Source: Actinomycetes bacterium
GTDB taxonomy: Bacteria > Actinomycetota > Coriobacteriia > Coriobacteriales > JAEZXW01
Assembly: GCA_023419515.1 (NCBI GenBank)
Contig: JAEZXW010000101.1
Span: 1-16,626, forward strand
Direction of reading: 5' to 3'
Length of the DNA stretch: 16,626 nucleotides
Notes under the pieces: model-generated
Seen by the model: only the letters and a program-made list of their open reading frames with translations
The model's database searches: none
Told to the model about the DNA's origin: nothing
Program-made: the position numbers and the translations under genes
Part shown: piece by piece, positions 1 to 5,672 of the stretch
Layout: each line of letters starts with the position of its first letter
Position numbering within the stretch: the stretch's first letter is position 1

Positions 1-1805
1 AGTGAGGACCTATCTATGAAGGTAATGGTAGCAGATCCATTTTTATTCACCACTACATTACTAATGCCAGCGTCAGGGTACTGATCACGGAACGCACTTT
101 GAGCTTGGCCAATTTCTAGAGGTTCTAGTGCTGTTGGATCAGTTGCCTCATAGCGAGGGTTAAGCGCCATCAACACATTGCCATCAGTGTCTTTCCAGCG
201 ATCTGCTTGGTTTTTTGCAGCGGTAAACTTTGCTGAAATTGTTGGCTTGGTAAAGAGTGGGCGCAGGTCAAAACCGTCTGACCAAACCTGAATCTCAAGA
301 TCTTTACCCTTAAGATTTTCAGTATTTACTGAAATTTCTTCGTACTCAGGCTGCGGATTATAATTGTCATCATAGCCTTGATTAACAAGTGAAATGGTGT
401 TGCCATACTTATTGACCATATTGGCGCCAAGACGCTTAAACACCTTGCCCATCTCAAGGCGATAGTCACCATTTGCGTCTGCCATTGTCTCTGCAATGGG
501 GGTATTTGAACCTTTTGGATATAAAGCAACGACTGTGTATGGAATTGCTTTGCCATCAATGCGCTCGTTTTTCACACCTAAAGGTTTAACCTTTGGTGCA
601 GGAATTTTACCAACGGTAGGATCAGTACCGTTGATTTTATAGTTAATGAGCAGGTCTTGAGGGTTTTTATCTACAATCTCAGCGCCATCAGTTGTACCGT
701 CTTTATCGGTATCACGGTTATAAGGGTCAGATTGGATACCCACCTCATAACGGTCACTCAAACCATCAGCATCTGAATCCTTATCGGTAATCCAAACTGC
801 CTTATAGTGCGTTCCTAAAAACAGGGTCGAGTGATCGTATGACTTAAAGTGACCACCAACAAAAGTACGGTGATTCGTTGCATTAGGGAACAATGGCAAG
901 AGGTAGCGCTGGGTCTCAAATTCAAAGCTCACCACATCTGTTGTAGTGCGACCATCCCATTTATTATCAAGCTCAAAGTTCCAAATAGCACCCAAGTCAT
1001 CAGCAAAAATGTTGGGCTGACCAAAGTCTGGATTTTGACCGCGATTAGGATTGGTGTGTACAGTATCTTTTGTGGTGTTGTACTCCCAGTGATCCATCTC
1101 AATCTGGTTTTTGAACGTAGGATCACCGCCGTTTAAGCGATCTTTAAGGGTAGTAACAGGATTACCGTTATGTTGTGTTGGCATGGTTGTAAGAGCCTGG
1201 GGGGCTCTTAACTTACTGCGCTTGCGACCCTGAACATCATATTGAGGATCATCATCAAGCTCGATGATCTTATGATTTTTATCGTTCAGATATGGTGAAA
1301 TCGTTTTCGTAAAGGTGGCTCCTTCACCACCGTCAGGGTTACTCATCGTTACCGTAACATCACCAACAATACGCAGATCGCGTGAGTGCAAAATAGTAAA
1401 GTAGGGCGTTGAGGTAGAAGCCTCTTGAAAGACATTAGCGCTTCGATAGTCGATAATTCCCCTGTTAAAGGTAATACGCCATCTTTGACGACGAGAATTA
1501 TCTTCATCTGTGAGTTGTTCAACAAGAACCATATTATTGACGAGCTCTTGAGTTGAAACTGTCTTCCCTGGAAAATCTTTCTGGTATCTATCAGCATAGA
1601 TACGCGGCCAATAACTGGTGACATACCTGTCTTCCCACTTAGTGATTCTGCCGCCATTTTGCTGGGCAAGTGACTGCCAGGCGCTCGTTGCATAACTGCC
1701 TTCATCTGCTAGCGCAGCAATTGGCTGAGCAGCCAATAGTGTAGTAGTGCAGCAGGAGGCAACAAGGACAGCGTAAAGAGAGCGTTTGCGCTTACCGGTT
1801 TTCAC
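1..1805 (-). CDS. Large secreted surface protein, N-terminal part (C-terminus outside window)
   Basis: An open frame runs leftward from a GTG at 1805 to the window edge without a stop (601 full codons), so the gene is partial. AGAAGGG lies 7 bases before the GTG. The N-terminus is a secretion signal: a basic stretch (KTGKRKR, residues 3-8), a hydrophobic segment, and a likely signal peptidase I site after ALA (residue 33). A lipobox-like VASC (15-18) makes a lipoprotein an alternative. Residues about 343-370 hold acidic DSDADGLSD and DTDKDGTTDG motifs, typical of thrombospondin type-3-like calcium-binding segments of bacterial surface proteins. The end resembles the repeated Rib/alpha-type extracellular domains of Gram-positive adhesins (NKNGSATITF, about 590-600), but this is a weak similarity. 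Charged and Asn/Thr-rich composition fits an extracellular protein. A cell-wall anchor would lie outside the window. An adhesin role is inference. Expression is probably controlled by the poly-G promoter upstream. Confidence 0.85.
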   Translation of the reverse strand, partial: MKTGKRKRSLYAVLVASCCTTTLLAAQPIAALADEGSYATSAWQSLAQQNGGRITKWEDRYVTSYWPRIYADRYQKDFPGKTVSTQELVNNMVLVEQLTDEDNSRRQRWRITFNRGIIDYRSANVFQEASTSTPYFTILHSRDLRIVGDVTVTMSNPDGGEGATFTKTISPYLNDKNHKIIELDDDPQYDVQGRKRSKLRAPQALTTMPTQHNGNPVTTLKDRLNGGDPTFKNQIEMDHWEYNTTKDTVHTNPNRGQNPDFGQPNIFADDLGAIWNFELDNKWDGRTTTDVVSFEFETQRYLLPLFPNATNHRTFVGGHFKSYDHSTLFLGTHYKAVWITDKDSDADGLSDRYEVGIQSDPYNRDTDKDGTTDGAEIVDKNPQDLLINYKINGTDPTVGKIPAPKVKPLGVKNERIDGKAIPYTVVALYPKGSNTPIAETMADANGDYRLEMGKVFKRLGANMVNKYGNTISLVNQGYDDNYNPQPEYEEISVNTENLKGKDLEIQVWSDGFDLRPLFTKPTISAKFTAAKNQADRWKDTDGNVLMALNPRYEATDPTALEPLEIGQAQSAFRDQYPDAGISNVVVNKNGSATITFIDRSS

Positions 1806-1855
1806 AGAAAGACCCTTCTCTACAATCTTTTAAAATTCATTATTTAAGCCTTAGA

Positions 1856-1885
1856 ATGATAACCCCCCCCCCGAAGGTTTGACAA
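1856..1885 (-). promoter_or_regulatory. Sigma-A-type promoter of the surface protein, with poly-G in the spacer
   Basis: On the minus strand TTGTCA (1880-1885; 5 of 6 match to TTGACA) and TATCAT (1856-1861; 5 of 6 match to TATAAT) are separated by exactly 18 bases. Ten of these are an uninterrupted G run. The predicted start of transcription is about 45 bases before the GTG start codon. Sequence upstream of the -35 is very AT-rich and could act as an UP element. The promoter is predicted from sequence only. Confidence 0.65.
1863..1872. repeat. Homopolymer of 10 C (10 G on the minus strand)
   Basis: Ten consecutive C on the plus strand lie in an otherwise AT-rich region. A run this long is prone to slipped-strand length changes during replication. 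It lies between the predicted -35 and -10 elements of the surface-protein gene, so each gain or loss changes the spacer length by one base. Confidence 0.95.
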
Positions 1886-2282
1886 GATCTTAATAAGGTA
1901 ACTGCTTTTATTATTAGTGTATATTATGTAAAATTAATTATTCATTAACTGGTGTTTAACTGATATTTTGAAGATTTTTAATTGTTACTAGAAAAGTAAC
2001 AAAATAGTTTCTAATCAAAAATATAAATAATATTAATTATGCCACAACTGATTGATTTGTTTGAATATTGGGGTGACGCTTCAAATGCAATTTATCAATC
2101 AAAATACGCAACAATAAAACGCAATAAAAAACTCTCTGCCGAGAGCTTGCATCTAGATTTCAGTCATATCTTCTATAGTGTTTAAGTGGGTATTGAGTAA
2201 ATGTACTCGTACTTTTGACGCTTCTTGGCTACAAGGCTTATATGAGCTTCAGGCTTCTACCCATATGGTTTCATCAACAACA
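1886..2282. other. AT-rich intergenic region, no convincing gene
   Basis: Between the surface-gene promoter and the toxin remnant I see a strongly AT-rich stretch (about 1886-2040), a small leftward terminator (2126-2148) and two weak rightward reading frames. The first (ATG 2039 to TAA 2185, 48 codons) starts MPQLIDLFEYWG; the second, offset by one frame, runs from GTG 2178 to TGA 2309. Read as one frameshifted unit they could be a decayed gene of about 90 codons. However, neither has a clear ribosome binding site, the terminator lies inside the first, and the second runs into the toxin gene on the opposite strand. I recognise no family. Confidence 0.4.
2126..2148 (-). terminator. Small Rho-independent terminator downstream of the toxin-antitoxin pair
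   Basis: Read leftward, a CTCTC/GAGAG stem (2132-2136 and 2141-2145, loop GGCA), extendable to 8 pairs with one G-U, is followed directly by TTTTTT. It sits about 135 bases beyond the toxin stop codon and would end the toxin-antitoxin transcript. Confidence 0.6.
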
Positions 2283-2564
2283 TTATTTGCTAAAAAGCGC
2301 TGCGTGTGACCCTACACGCAAAAGGACAAGAACAAGAACGTCATTTTTAATCTCATAAATCAAAAGCCAGTCTGGTTCAATATGACACTCTCTGGAATCC
2401 TTGTACTTACCAATCAGAGCATGGTCTTTATATTTCTGATCAAGGGTCTTTCCATTGGCCAATTTTTCTACAAGTTCAAATAATTTATCTAGATCCTTGT
2501 TTTGCTTCTTAGCCTTTCTTACATCCTTTTTAAACTGATTGGTATAAATGATCTCCTATTTCAT
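2283..2564 (-). pseudogene. YafQ-family (RelE superfamily) mRNA-interferase toxin, stop at codon 3
   Basis: The frame would begin with ATG at 2564, overlapping the antitoxin stop by 4 bases (ATGA), as is usual in this family, and end at TAA 2283-2285: 93 residues, the normal YafQ size. Codon 3 is TAG (2556-2558), so translation from this ATG gives only two residues. The rest is fully open and well conserved. It holds the residues known to matter in E. coli YafQ: a DH pair (KYKDHAL), the CHIEPDW block and the C-terminal SHAALF. Relatives often begin MKYEI, so TAT or TAC to TAG is the simplest explanation. There is no ATG, GTG or TTG early in the remaining frame; only ATC or ATT codons directly after an AGGAG could serve, with poor spacing. 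The family cleaves mRNA on the ribosome and is neutralised by the adjacent antitoxin. Recent inactivation, sequencing error or very unusual initiation are all possible. Confidence 0.8.
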
Positions 2565-2833
2565 ACCTCTAATGCTCGCTTTAAATCAGCAATAGAAGAA
2601 TATCGTGGCGTATCAGGATTATCTAAAAGTCTTCTACCTTCCTCAATGGACTCTATAGTTGTTTTATTGGGAGCAAGCAACTTCAGCTCAAAATGTATGC
2701 TATTCGTGCGAATGGCTGCTTTAAGAAACATATTGATAGCGGTAGTCATGTTTAAGCCTAGTTCGCTAAAAACGCGCTCCGCCTCAGCTTTAACGTCTTT
2801 GTCTGTTCTTATATTCAAATTAGTAGTAGACAT
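2561..2833 (-). CDS. RelB/DinJ-family antitoxin
   Basis: This 90-residue protein has the ribbon-helix-helix layout of RelB/DinJ antitoxins. A strand (TTNLNIRTD, residues 3-11) is followed by a helix (about 13-24), a GLNM turn and a second helix (about 29-42). The C-terminal half (EEGRRLLDN to ADLKRALEV) would wrap the toxin. I chose the ATG at 2833 rather than the one at 2842, because AGGAG sits 9 bases before the former and directly abuts the latter. The dimer normally represses its own promoter; overlapping inverted repeats are present at 2872-2897. The stop codon overlaps the toxin start by 4 bases, so the two would be translationally coupled. As the toxin frame is broken at codon 3, the antitoxin may be a solitary survivor, able to neutralise related toxins made elsewhere (inference). 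Confidence 0.88.
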   Translation of the reverse strand: MSTTNLNIRTDKDVKAEAERVFSELGLNMTTAINMFLKAAIRTNSIHFELKLLAPNKTTIESIEEGRRLLDNPDTPRYSSIADLKRALEV

Positions 2834-2856
2834 ACGCACCATCTCCTCTTGATCAT

Positions 2857-2885
2857 AGGATAATGGCTTATCATTACATTGTCAA
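2857..2885 (-). promoter_or_regulatory. Promoter of the toxin-antitoxin operon
   Basis: On the minus strand a perfect TTGACA (2880-2885) is followed after 17 bases by TATCCT (2857-2862; 4 of 6 match to TATAAT). This places the transcript start about 17 bases before the antitoxin ATG. Confidence 0.7.
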
Positions 2886-2897
2886 TACTGTGTAATG
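2872..2897. promoter_or_regulatory. Inverted repeat overlapping the antitoxin promoter, likely operator
   Basis: CATTACA (2872-2878) and TGTAATG (2891-2897) form perfect 7-base arms around a 12-base centre that contains the -35 box. A second, smaller repeat (TAATG/CATTA) lies between the -35 and -10. Antitoxins of this family bind such palindromes for self-repression. The site is assigned by position and symmetry only. Confidence 0.5.
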
Positions 2898-2960
2898 TTA
2901 TTAGCTGCAACTTAGAAGCTAACAAGAGTTTTCCTATATCGGCTTTAAGTTTTATGCAAT

Positions 2961-2983
2961 AAAAAAAGCTCCCTATGGGGAGC
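2961..2983 (-). terminator. Rho-independent terminator of tRNA-Thr
   Basis: Read leftward, GCTCCC (2983-2978) pairs with GGGAGC (2973-2968) across a 4-base loop and is followed by seven T. It lies 50 bases beyond the encoded CCA end of the tRNA. Confidence 0.8.
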
Positions 2984-3032
2984 CCGTATTCAAAGATTAA
3001 TTACATCGTCTAGAACACATGAGTAAACAAAG

Positions 3033-3107
3033 TGGAGCTGGCGACAGGAATTGAACCCGCAACCCGCTGATTACAAATCAGCTGCTCTACCATTGAGCCA
3101 CGCCAGC
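3033..3107 (-). tRNA. tRNA-Thr, anticodon TGT
   Basis: The minus strand folds as a full cloverleaf. The acceptor arm GCTGGCG/CGCCAGC has discriminator T and an encoded CCA (3033-3035). The anticodon stem GCTGA/TCAGC encloses the loop TTTGTAA with anticodon TGT, reading ACA. The T arm has the usual GGTTCAATTCC pattern. It is 72 bases plus CCA. Confidence 0.95.
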
Positions 3108-3123
3108 ATTTCCACGAGTTCAC

Positions 3124-3152
3124 AATATAACCAAAGGTTATTGTTCTCGCAA
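3124..3152 (-). promoter_or_regulatory. Promoter of tRNA-Thr
   Basis: On the minus strand TTGCGA (3147-3152) and TATATT (3124-3129; 5 of 6 match to TATAAT) are 17 bases apart. This places the transcript start about 10 bases before the mature tRNA. Confidence 0.6.
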
Positions 3153-3227
3153 GTAAATCAATCGTGAATATTTCGCGTTAATAGTTGAGCTTTTTCTCTT
3201 CTTGCTACCGCAATACCTGATCGTGGG

Positions 3228-3336
3228 TACTCCTCTAGAGTAACAACGTTATATCGCATGATGTCCGAGGCGTTAGCTCGCTACAAGGATCTGCGATAAC
3301 GTCCACACTGTCAGGCTGCTAAGCACATCACTTAGC
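3228..3336 (+). promoter_or_regulatory. Hairpin-rich leader upstream of superoxide dismutase
   Basis: Three hairpins lie in series before the gene. TACTC/GAGTA spans 3228-3242. An 11-pair stem with a 2-base bulge (arms 3246-3258 and 3292-3302) encloses a small CGAG/CTCG hairpin (3266-3280). GCTAAG/CTTAGC spans 3318-3336. The last ends 9 bases before the GAGGGAG ribosome binding region. None has a T run, so they look like RNA structure rather than terminators. I recognise no known riboswitch family, and I could not place a confident promoter for this gene. Confidence 0.4.
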
Positions 3337-3357
3337 CCGTGAACCGAGGGAGACCCC

Positions 3358-3978
3358 ATGAAAACCTTTGAAGTACCTGAGCTGGGTTATGCATATGACG
3401 CACTTGAGCCATACATCGACGAAGAAACGATGAAGCTACACCATGATAAGCATCATCAGACCTACGTTGATAATCTCAACAAGGCACTCGAAGGCGTGGA
3501 TGTTCACTATCACTGCATTGGCGACTTGCTCACCAAACTTGATCAGATTCCTGCTGAGAAGCGCGATGCTGTTCGTAATAACGGTGGTGGCCACTTTAAC
3601 CACACGCTCTTTTGGAAGACCATGCAGCCTGGCGGCGCAACTGAGCCATATGGCAAGCTTGCCGAAGCAATCAATGAGACATTTGGCAGCTTTGAGGCAT
3701 TCAAAGAGCAATTTGAGGCTGCAGGCGCTGGTCAGTTTGGTTCTGGCTGGGCTGTACTCGTGCTCAACGCTGAGGGCAAGCTCGAGATCGTGAAAAAGCC
3801 AAACCAAGATTCACCAGTGAGCGACGGCATGCGCGTTCTTTTGCTCAACGATGTCTGGGAGCACGCATATTACCTCAAATACCAAAACCGCCGCGCTGAG
3901 TATCTCAAGGCCTGGTGGAATGTGGTGAACTGGGATGTTGTTAACGAGCGTTTTGAGAAGACGCACCCTGCTAAGTAA
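3358..3978 (+). CDS. sodA: Superoxide dismutase, manganese type by sequence
   Basis: This 206-residue cytoplasmic enzyme converts superoxide to oxygen and hydrogen peroxide. It has the full Fe/Mn superoxide dismutase layout: an N-terminal helical hairpin with LHHDKHHQTYV and a C-terminal alpha/beta domain. The four metal ligands are visible as H28, H82 (GGGHFNHTLFW), D165 and H169 (DVWEHAYYL). The glycine-rich GGGHFNH, together with Q150 in NQDSP, is the pattern of manganese rather than iron enzymes, although cambialistic use cannot be excluded. GGGAG sits 5 bases before the ATG. The gene stands alone, opposite in direction to all other genes here, with a structured leader upstream and a strong terminator downstream. 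It points to an organism that meets oxygen at least at times. Confidence 0.95.
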   Translation: MKTFEVPELGYAYDALEPYIDEETMKLHHDKHHQTYVDNLNKALEGVDVHYHCIGDLLTKLDQIPAEKRDAVRNNGGGHFNHTLFWKTMQPGGATEPYGKLAEAINETFGSFEAFKEQFEAAGAGQFGSGWAVLVLNAEGKLEIVKKPNQDSPVSDGMRVLLLNDVWEHAYYLKYQNRRAEYLKAWWNVVNWDVVNERFEKTHPAK

Positions 3979-4077
3979 GTGACATGCGCGCTCACGAAGC
4001 GCAAGCTTGATAGAGCTAACGCGCAGACTTGATAGACAGGTCGAGCGCGCAGGCTCACACAGAGCGTAAAGTTCATC

Positions 4078-4122
4078 AGCCCCTTTGCTATGAAGTGATC
4101 TTTATAGCGAAGGGGCTTTTTT
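4078..4122 (+). terminator. Rho-independent terminator of superoxide dismutase
   Basis: AGCCCCTTTGCTAT (4078-4091) pairs with ATAGCGAAGGGGCT (4104-4117), 14 pairs with one G-T, and is followed by six T. The leftward yacP gene ends 28 bases further on. Read leftward there is no T run after the stem, so it looks one-directional. Confidence 0.9.
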
Positions 4123-4149
4123 GTGGGCTGAGGTTCGGTGATATGCCCT

Positions 4150-4695
4150 CTAGGCGTCGAATCTCCCCTGCGACCAGGACTTTAGTCTCGCTGCAACGTC
4201 TGGATCAATTCTATTGGCGATGGTATTTTTACTCGGTGTACTCATGTATTCTGCCTGATCGGCAATAAAATCGGTCATCTCGGCACAAAACGCTCGCGCA
4301 GAAATGCGTGTTACGCCCGCTCGAAAAACCGCGCGCTGCGTCTGCATGTCTGAGGTCACCACAAAAACCGTTTTGCCCAGTGCTTGCGCCTCGTGGGCAA
4401 ACTGCTCGATGAGCTCATCTGCCTCGGCACCATAGGGCGAAAAATATACCACGATCCCCGCCTCACGCACAGGGCGCCCCTGTGACTCAGTGTTTTGCGC
4501 CGCATCAAAAACCACGACCACATCGGTTTTATCGTCCACAAGCGCTGCAGCATCCGCAATGAGATACGGGCGTGCCCGCTGGTACACGTCATTGACCTTG
4601 GGATCATGGTCAATAATGAACGAGCGGTACTTTTGGCACGAGCGGATCACGTTATATCCGTCGACCAGCACGATCTTTGGCTTTTGTCTTGCCAT
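4150..4695 (-). CDS. yacP: YacP-like NYN-domain ribonuclease (Rae1 family)
   Basis: This 181-residue protein has the PIN-like NYN fold. LVDGYNVI (residues 10-17) is the first acidic motif, followed by VVFDAAQN (61-68), a GAEADELIE segment (89-97) and VTSDMQTQ (113-120). These supply the conserved acidic residues (D12, D64, D93/E94, D116) of the metal site. In Bacillus the homologue YacP/Rae1 is a ribosome-associated endonuclease that cuts certain mRNAs in the ribosomal A site. That activity is carried over by family, not shown here. It follows rlmB by 3 bases, with the AGGTGAG ribosome binding site inside the end of rlmB. The same rlmB-yacP pair occurs downstream of cysS in Bacillus. It is the last gene of the leftward series and converges on the sod terminator. 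Confidence 0.88.
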   Translation of the reverse strand: MARQKPKIVLVDGYNVIRSCQKYRSFIIDHDPKVNDVYQRARPYLIADAAALVDDKTDVVVVFDAAQNTESQGRPVREAGIVVYFSPYGAEADELIEQFAHEAQALGKTVFVVTSDMQTQRAVFRAGVTRISARAFCAEMTDFIADQAEYMSTPSKNTIANRIDPDVAARLKSWSQGRFDA

Positions 4696-4698
4696 GCC

Positions 4699-5580
4699 CT
4701 ACTGCTCACCTGCGGCATCGGGCAGCAAGGTCGCGCGATTTTGACGCAACCACTCATACCCAAGCGCCGTTGCAGCTTGCGCCACATTGAGCGACTCGAT
4801 CTTGCCGCGCTGGGTGAGCTTGACGAGAAAATCACAGTGCTTTTGTACGTTCTGAGAAAGACCGCTACCCTCTGAACCCATGACCAGCGCGATATTGCCT
4901 TTGAGGTTGGCCGACCATGCATCGGTCGTGGCGTGCTCACTCGCACCTGCGATCCAAAAGCCTGCACTCTTAAGATCAGGAAGTGCACTTGCAATGTTGG
5001 GCACAGTTGCGATGGGCAGATGCAGACAAGCACCAGCCGAAGCCTTATAAGCACCAGGTCCAACACTTGCCGCGCGACGATCGGCAATGATAACACCAGC
5101 CGCACCGAGGATCTCGGCGCTTCTTACGATGGCGCCAAAATTTCCCTCATCGGTCACGTGGTCAAGCACCACGATGAGCGCCGCTGGCTGAGTTGCCGCA
5201 CGCTCAAAAATCTCGTGAATGCTCGTGTATTGATAGGCGCCAACCATGAGCGCTACACCCTGATGTGCCGCGCGTGGAGCAATGTCGTCGAGCACGCGCC
5301 CGTCAACCTCTTTGACCTCTACATCACGCTTGGCGAGGTTTTGCAGCAGCCTGACCGTCTGGCCATCACGCAAAGCAGCTGACGTAACCAGTGCCTTTTC
5401 TACCGGAACTTTGAGCGCAACTGCCTCAGCAAGCTCACGGCGACCCACCAAAAACGAGGAGCGTTCATGGGCGCGCATGCGGCGAGCCCCCGCTCCGAGC
5501 GAACGAGGTTTGCCCTGTGCATGAGCGACGGGGCGTCTTGATTGCTTTTGTCCACGGGGTTGTCGTGATGGCGACCTCAT
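4699..5580 (-). CDS. rlmB: 23S rRNA (guanosine-2'-O-)-methyltransferase, TrmH/RlmB family
   Basis: This 293-residue SpoU/TrmH-superfamily methyltransferase transfers a methyl group from S-adenosylmethionine to the 2'-hydroxyl of a ribose. In RlmB the target is a guanosine of 23S rRNA. After a basic, low-complexity N-terminal extension (about 1-40) comes the L30e-like substrate-binding domain (about 41-120). The trefoil-knot catalytic domain follows with motif 1 NFGAIVRSAE (147-156), motif 2 VMGSEGSGLS (233-242) and motif 3 SLNVAQAATALG (263-274). The KIESLN form of motif 3 differs from the more common G-x-x-x-SLN. An AAAGGCAAGGG region precedes the ATG. The gene sits 92 bases after cysS and 3 bases before yacP, matching the Bacillus order. 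Exact site specificity cannot be read from sequence; a tRNA or other rRNA target is possible. Confidence 0.9.
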   Translation of the reverse strand: MRSPSRQPRGQKQSRRPVAHAQGKPRSLGAGARRMRAHERSSFLVGRRELAEAVALKVPVEKALVTSAALRDGQTVRLLQNLAKRDVEVKEVDGRVLDDIAPRAAHQGVALMVGAYQYTSIHEIFERAATQPAALIVVLDHVTDEGNFGAIVRSAEILGAAGVIIADRRAASVGPGAYKASAGACLHLPIATVPNIASALPDLKSAGFWIAGASEHATTDAWSANLKGNIALVMGSEGSGLSQNVQKHCDFLVKLTQRGKIESLNVAQAATALGYEWLRQNRATLLPDAAGEQ

Positions 5581-5672
5581 ACCCTTGCCTTTCGTGCGTT
5601 GCGTGTGGTGTTAAAACTAACGGTTGCAATTAAACAATTGATGTGACTGACGGACTGACGATTGGATCGGGT

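Noticed and set aside
326..559. Separate 77-codon leftward frame within the surface-protein region
   Set aside because: It overlaps, in another frame, the continuous surface-protein frame that starts at 1805 with a signal peptide and ribosome binding site. The same applies to the leftward frame at 1349-1705.
3139..3227. Promoter for superoxide dismutase
   Set aside because: TTGTTC and TTGAGC occur, but no good -10 lies 16-18 bases further on either one.
3436..3807. Long opposite-strand and shifted frames over sod, clpC, lysS and cysS
   Set aside because: They have no family features or ribosome binding sites and are explained by the clearly identified genes on the other frame.
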